Source: Jannaschia sp. Os4 (lineage in GTDB: Bacteria > Pseudomonadota > Alphaproteobacteria > Rhodobacterales > Rhodobacteraceae). Taken from it: a stretch of DNA of 64,000 nucleotides. Positions 59,369-64,000 of the stretch are shown piece after piece. The stretch spans positions 106,526-170,525 of the forward strand of contig NZ_JAFCAR010000002.1 of the NCBI RefSeq assembly GCF_016820245.1, in the 5' to 3' direction. Every line of letters begins with the position of its first letter. Within the stretch, counting starts at the first letter, position 1. Under the pieces are notes generated by a model. It was given only the letters and a program-made list of their open reading frames with translations, was not told the DNA's origin and ran no database searches. The translations under genes and the position numbers were made by a program.

Positions 59369-62300
59369 CTCAATCCCACGGTCCCCAAACCCAGCCCTGG
59401 TTCACGGATTTCGAGCGCGACGAGATGGCCCGCCGGGCCGCGACGGGCGGCCTGCACCATGCCGAGCACGAGCACGCGTCGTGCGGCGTGGGCCTGATCG
59501 TCGACATCAAGGGCCGCCGTTCGCGCAAGGTCGTGGAGGCGGGCATCGAGGCGCTGAAGGCCGTGTGGCACCGGGGCGCGGTGGACGCGGACGGCAAGAC
59601 CGGCGACGGCGCGGGCATTCACGTGCAGATCCCCGTGGCCTTCTTCCGCGACCAGATCGAGCGGACGGGCCACGCGCCGCGCGACGAGCGGATCGCGGTG
59701 GGCATGGTGTTCCTGCCGCGCACGGATTTCGGCGCGCAGGAGGTGTGCCGCACGATCGTCGAGGCCGAGGTCCTGCGGATGGGGCATTCCATCTACGGCT
59801 GGCGCCACGTGCCGGTGAACATCGACGTGCTGGGCGAGAAGGCGAACGCGACGCGGCCCGAGATCGAGCAGATCCTGATCTCGAACGCGAAGGGGTTGTC
59901 GGAGGACGATTTCGAGCGGGAGCTCTACGTCATCCGGCGGCGGATCGAGAAGGCGGCCATCGCGGCGCAGGTGCCGGGGCTCTACCTCGCGTCGCTGTCC
60001 TGCCGGGGGGTGATCTACAAGGGGATGATGCTGGCCGAGCAGGTGGCGGAGTTCTACCCGGACCTGAAGGACGAGCGGTTCGAGAGCGCGTTCGCGATCT
60101 ACCACCAGCGCTACTCGACCAACACCTTCCCGCAATGGTGGCTGGCGCAGCCGTTCCGGATGCTGGCGCACAACGGCGAGATCAACACGCTGAAGGGCAA
60201 CGTGAACTGGATGCGGAGCCACGAGATCCGCATGGCGTCGGGCGCGTTCGGGGAGATGGCGGAGGACATCAAGCCGATCGTGCCGTCGGGGGCGAGCGAC
60301 AGCGCCGCCTTGGACTCGGTGTTCGAGGTGCTCGTGCGGGCCGGGCGGATCGCGCCGATGGCGAAGACGATGCTGGTGCCCGAGGCGTGGTCCAACGCCG
60401 CGACCGAACTGCCCGAGGCGTGGCGGGACATGTACGCCTATTGCAACGCGGTGATGGAGCCGTGGGACGGGCCGGCCGCCTTGGCGATGACGGACGGGCG
60501 CTGGGTCTGCGGGGGGCTGGACCGGAACGGGCTGCGGCCGATGCGCTACGTGGTGTCGGGCGACGGACTGCTGATCGCGGGGTCGGAGGTGGGCATGGTG
60601 CCCACGGACGAGGCGACGGTGATCGAGAAGGGCGCTTTGGGGCCGGGGCAGCTGATCGCGGTGGACATGGAGGCGGGCAAGCTCTTCCACGACGCGGAGA
60701 TCAAGGACGCGATGGCCGCCGACGCGCCGTTCGGGGACTGGGTCGAGAAGATCACCGACCTGGAGGAGGTCACGGGCGGCGTGACCGAGGCGGCGGTGCA
60801 TTCCGGCGACGAGCTGCGCGCGCGGCAGGTGGCGGCGGGCTACACGATCGAGGAGCTGGAGCAGATCCTCGCGCCGATGGCGGCGGACGGGAAGGAGGTC
60901 GTGGTCTCGATGGGCGACGACACCCCGGCGGCGGTGCTGTCGGAGAAGTATCGCCCGCTGAGCCACTTCTTCCGGCAGAACTTCAGCCAGGTGACGAACC
61001 CGCCGATCGACTCGCTCCGCGAGTATCGGGTGATGAGCCTCAAGACGCGGTTCGGGAACCTGAAGAACGTGCTGGACCAGGATTCCAGCCAGACGGAGAT
61101 CCTCGTCCTCGACAGCCCGTTCGTGGGCAACGCGCAGTTCCAAGCGATGTTCGACCACTTCGCGGAGTCGGTGACGACCATCGACTGTACCTTCGCGCGC
61201 GGCGAGGCGGGCGCGCTGCAGGCCGCGCTGACGCGGGTGCGGGCCGAGGCGGAGGACGCCGTGCGCTCGGGCGCGGGGCACATCGTGCTGACCGACCGGT
61301 TCCAGGACGCGGACAAGGTGGCGATGCCGATGATCCTCGCCACCAGCGCGGTGCATTCGTGGCTGACGCGCAAGGGGCTGCGGACGTTCTGCTCGCTCAA
61401 CGTGCGCTCGGCGGAGTGCATCGACCCGCACTACTTCGCGGTGCTGATCGGCTGCGGGGCGACGACGGTGAACCCGTACCTGGCGCAGGACAGCCTCGCG
61501 GACCGCATCTCCAAGGGGCTGATCGACGGCAACCTGACGGAGGCTGTCGCGCGCTACCGCAAGGCGATCGACGCAGGCCTCCTGAAGATCATGTCCAAGA
61601 TGGGCATCTCGGTCGTGTCCTCCTATCGCGGCGGGCTGAACTTCGAGGCCGTGGGCCTGAGCCGGGCGATGGTGACGGAGTATTTCCCCGGCATGCTGAG
61701 CCGCATCAGCGGCATCGGGGTGAACGGGCTGCAGCGGAAGGCCGAGGAGGTGCACGCGCAGGCGCATCGCGGGGCGTCGAACGTCCTGCCGATCGGCGGG
61801 TTCTACAAGGCGCGGCGGCGGGGCGAGACCCATGCGTGGGAGGCGCAGGGGATGCACATGCTGCAGGCCGCCTGCGACCGCTCCTCCTACGAGCTGTGGA
61901 AGCAGTACTCGACCAAGATGCAGGGCGGCGAGCCGATCCACCTGCGCGACCTCTTGGCGATCAAGCCCTTGGGCAAGTCGATCCCGCTGGAGGAGGTCGA
62001 GTCGATCACGTCCATCCGCAAGCGGTTCGTGACGCCGGGCATGTCGCTGGGCGCGCTGTCGCCTGAGGCGCACAAGCTCCTCAACGTGGCGATGAACCGG
62101 ATCGGTGCGAAGTCGGACAGCGGCGAAGGTGGGGAGGACCCGGCGCACTTCGTGCCGGAGCCCAACGGCGACAACCCGTCGGCCAAGATCAAGCAGGTCG
62201 CGTCGGGGCGCTTCGGCGTGACGGCCGAGTACCTGAACCAGTGCGAGGAGCTGGAGATCAAGGTGGCCCAAGGGGCCAAGCCCGGCGAGGGCGGGCAGCT

Positions 62301-63915
62301 GCCGGGGATGAAGGTCACGGACCTGATCGCGCGGCTGCGCCACTCGACCAAGGGCGTGACGCTGATCTCGCCGCCGCCGCACCACGACATCTACTCGATC
62401 GAGGACCTCGCGCAGCTGATCTACGACCTCAAGCAGATCAACCCGCGGGCCAAGGTGACGGTGAAGCTGGTGGCCTCGTCGGGCGTCGGCACCATCGCGG
62501 CGGGCGTGGCGAAGGCGAAGGCCGACGTGATCCTGATCTCGGGCCACAACGGCGGTACCGGCGCATCGCCGGCCACGTCGATCAAGTACGCGGGCCTGCC
62601 GTGGGAGATGGGCCTGACCGAGGCGCATCAGGTGCTGGCGATGAACAACCTGCGGTCGCGCGTCACGCTGCGGACCGACGGGGGGCTTCGCACGGGCCGC
62701 GACATCGTGATGGCGGCGATGATGGGGGCCGAGGAGTACGGCATCGGGACCGCCGCGCTGATCGCGATGGGCTGCATCATGGTGCGGCAGTGCCAGTCGA
62801 ACACCTGCCCGGTGGGCGTCTGCACCCAGGACGAGGGGCTGCGCGCCAAGTTCACGGGCACGGCGGACAAGGTGGTGAACCTGATCACCTTCTACGCCAC
62901 CGAGGTGCGCGAGATCCTCGCGGAGATCGGGGCGCGCAGCCTCGACGACGTGATCGGGCGGGCGGACCTGCTGACGCAGGTGTCGCGCGGCTCGGCGCAT
63001 CTGGACGACCTCGACCTGAACCCGCTGCTGATCACGGTGGACGGGGCGGAGCGGATCGAGTTCGATCGGGGCCGCCCGCGCAACGCTGTGCTCGACACGC
63101 TGGACGCGCAGATCGTGCAGGACGCGGACCGCTTCCTGTCGGAGGGCGAGAAGATGCAGCTCTCCTACGCGGTGCAGAACACGCACCGGACCGTGGGCAC
63201 GCGGGTGTCGAGCCACATCGTCAAGCGGTTCGGGATGCGCAACTCGCTCCAGCCCGACCACCTGCACGTCAAGCTGACGGGCAGCGCGGGGCAGTCCTTG
63301 GGCGCCTTCGCGGCGCCGGGCCTCAAGCTGGAGGTGTCGGGCGACGCCAACGACTACGTGGGCAAGGGCCTGTCGGGGGGCACCATCGTGGTGCGCCCGC
63401 CGCAGGTCTCCCCGCTCAAGGCCGACGAGAACGTCATCATCGGCAACACGGTGCTGTATGGCGCGACGGACGGGTTCCTGTTCGCCGCCGGGCGCGCGGG
63501 CGAGCGGTTCGCGGTCCGCAACTCGGGGGCGTCGGTCGTGGTCGAGGGCTGCGGGTCGAACGGCTGCGAGTACATGACCGGGGGCGCGGCGGTGATCCTC
63601 GCGCGGATCGGGGCCAACTTCGGGGCGGGGATGACGGGCGGAATGGCCTATCTCCACGATCCCGAGGGCGCGGCGGCCCCGCTGATGAACCTCGAGACGC
63701 TGGTGACCGGGCCGGTCGCGGGGCCGCACTGGGAGGCGCAGCTGCGCGACCTCGTGGAGCGGCACGCCCACGAGACGGGCTCGCGCAAGGCGCGCGCGAT
63801 CCTCGCCGACTGGGAGGCGGAGCGCGCCAACTTCGTGCAGGTCTGCCCGGTGGAGATGCTGGACAAGCTGCCCGCGCCGCTGGGCTGGGACGAGGTGGCG
63901 GTGCCGGCGGAGTGA
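59365..63915 (+). CDS. gltB: Glutamate synthase large chain
   Basis: Catalytic subunit forming glutamate from glutamine and 2-oxoglutarate. The 1516-residue protein has a 39-residue propeptide before the N-terminal nucleophile Cys40 (H-A-S-C-G-V-G), the glutaminase domain to about 430, a central domain, the FMN synthase domain (about 850-1200, including P-P-P-H-H-D-I-Y-S-I-E-D-L and S-G-H-N-G-G-T-G-A-S-P), the [3Fe-4S] cluster C-x5-C-x4-C in R-Q-C-Q-S-N-T-C-P-V-G-V-C and the C-terminal beta-helix GXGXG domain. GGAGG precedes the ATG, which overlaps the hydrolase stop. Confidence 0.98.
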   Translation: MTQSHGPQTQPWFTDFERDEMARRAATGGLHHAEHEHASCGVGLIVDIKGRRSRKVVEAGIEALKAVWHRGAVDADGKTGDGAGIHVQIPVAFFRDQIERTGHAPRDERIAVGMVFLPRTDFGAQEVCRTIVEAEVLRMGHSIYGWRHVPVNIDVLGEKANATRPEIEQILISNAKGLSEDDFERELYVIRRRIEKAAIAAQVPGLYLASLSCRGVIYKGMMLAEQVAEFYPDLKDERFESAFAIYHQRYSTNTFPQWWLAQPFRMLAHNGEINTLKGNVNWMRSHEIRMASGAFGEMAEDIKPIVPSGASDSAALDSVFEVLVRAGRIAPMAKTMLVPEAWSNAATELPEAWRDMYAYCNAVMEPWDGPAALAMTDGRWVCGGLDRNGLRPMRYVVSGDGLLIAGSEVGMVPTDEATVIEKGALGPGQLIAVDMEAGKLFHDAEIKDAMAADAPFGDWVEKITDLEEVTGGVTEAAVHSGDELRARQVAAGYTIEELEQILAPMAADGKEVVVSMGDDTPAAVLSEKYRPLSHFFRQNFSQVTNPPIDSLREYRVMSLKTRFGNLKNVLDQDSSQTEILVLDSPFVGNAQFQAMFDHFAESVTTIDCTFARGEAGALQAALTRVRAEAEDAVRSGAGHIVLTDRFQDADKVAMPMILATSAVHSWLTRKGLRTFCSLNVRSAECIDPHYFAVLIGCGATTVNPYLAQDSLADRISKGLIDGNLTEAVARYRKAIDAGLLKIMSKMGISVVSSYRGGLNFEAVGLSRAMVTEYFPGMLSRISGIGVNGLQRKAEEVHAQAHRGASNVLPIGGFYKARRRGETHAWEAQGMHMLQAACDRSSYELWKQYSTKMQGGEPIHLRDLLAIKPLGKSIPLEEVESITSIRKRFVTPGMSLGALSPEAHKLLNVAMNRIGAKSDSGEGGEDPAHFVPEPNGDNPSAKIKQVASGRFGVTAEYLNQCEELEIKVAQGAKPGEGGQLPGMKVTDLIARLRHSTKGVTLISPPPHHDIYSIEDLAQLIYDLKQINPRAKVTVKLVASSGVGTIAAGVAKAKADVILISGHNGGTGASPATSIKYAGLPWEMGLTEAHQVLAMNNLRSRVTLRTDGGLRTGRDIVMAAMMGAEEYGIGTAALIAMGCIMVRQCQSNTCPVGVCTQDEGLRAKFTGTADKVVNLITFYATEVREILAEIGARSLDDVIGRADLLTQVSRGSAHLDDLDLNPLLITVDGAERIEFDRGRPRNAVLDTLDAQIVQDADRFLSEGEKMQLSYAVQNTHRTVGTRVSSHIVKRFGMRNSLQPDHLHVKLTGSAGQSLGAFAAPGLKLEVSGDANDYVGKGLSGGTIVVRPPQVSPLKADENVIIGNTVLYGATDGFLFAAGRAGERFAVRNSGASVVVEGCGSNGCEYMTGGAAVILARIGANFGAGMTGGMAYLHDPEGAAAPLMNLETLVTGPVAGPHWEAQLRDLVERHAHETGSRKARAILADWEAERANFVQVCPVEMLDKLPAPLGWDEVAVPAE

Positions 63916-63920
63916 TCTTG

Positions 63921-63948
63921 GGGTCGGCCTGCTTGCGCAGGCCGACCC
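63921..63948 (+). terminator. Stem-loop downstream of gltB
   Basis: A perfect 12-base stem, GGGTCGGCCTGC with GCAGGCCGACCC around a TTGC loop, 5 bases after the gltB stop. No U-run follows; probable end of the gltD-gltB transcript. The remaining 52 bases to the window edge are G+C-rich with no visible gene. Confidence 0.65.
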
Positions 63949-64000
63949 GCCGGGGCGGCCCGCCCGGCCCCCGGGAACAGGGGGCCAGGGACGGGGGGCG

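Noticed and set aside
59233..63771. Long minus-strand open frame opposite gltB
   Set aside because: Same composition artefact; low-complexity His/Arg/Leu translation and complete overlap with a certain gltB.

Overview
The window is a high-G+C (hand counts of sample lines about 75%) chromosome segment of a photosynthetic alphaproteobacterium, most likely a Rhodobacterales species (Rhodobacteraceae/Roseobacteraceae group; genus not determinable here). Evidence: the crtA-bchI-bchD-bchO block diverging from crtI-crtB-tspO across a TGT-N12-ACA PpsR/CrtJ-type site, the rimP-nusA-ylxR-infB operon, dnaK-dnaJ behind an RpoH-like promoter of alphaproteobacterial type, lptC-lptA-lptB-hpf-ptsN, TRAP transporter genes and dense ATGA/GTGA gene overlaps. 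Nearly all sequence is coding and no gene-free stretch exceeds about 300 bases. No rRNA, CRISPR array, phage or transposase gene is visible.

Layout. 1-9260: glycogen metabolism on the minus strand (alpha-glucosidase, glgP, glgB, then glgC running off the left edge), with a lower-G+C methyltransferase/putative endonuclease pair lodged between glgB and glgC and a LacI-type operator in front of the alpha-glucosidase. 9270-17667: a seven-gene minus-strand operon (FAD amino-acid dehydrogenase, DctP-DctQ-DctM TRAP transporter, serine beta-lactamase-like hydrolase, DgcN, DgcA) with a divergent Asp/Glu-racemase-like gene, together suggesting uptake and breakdown of D-glutamate or a related D-amino acid. 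17689-24956: bacteriochlorophyll magnesium chelatase and carotenoid genes plus tspO, only one arm of a photosynthesis gene cluster. 25085-30422: translation/transcription factor operon. 30561-36552: capsule-type ABC exporter genes and a 951-residue RTX protein. 36584-40488: dnaJ, dnaK, alkB.

40498-48980: second capsule-type ABC permease, cysQ, galU, three glycosyltransferases and a sulfotransferase-like gene, consistent with synthesis, possible sulfation and export of a surface polysaccharide. 48977-52637: ptsN, hpf, LPS-transport genes lptB-A-C and an RNase D-like exonuclease, followed by tRNA-Leu(CAG). 52923-56211: NDUFA9-like protein, MATE efflux pump, uppP. 56483-63915: glutamate synthase gltD and gltB with a GFA-family gene and an alpha/beta-hydrolase-like gene between them.

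An intergenic repeat of about 50 bases with a GC-rich stem-loop occurs four times (near 12.4, 16.9, 25.0 and 58.0 kb). The most unusual items are the restriction-modification pair splitting glgB from glgC, the combined D-amino-acid operon, the putative sulfated-polysaccharide locus, a YlxR gene with no standard start codon, and a terminator-like hairpin directly in front of rimP.
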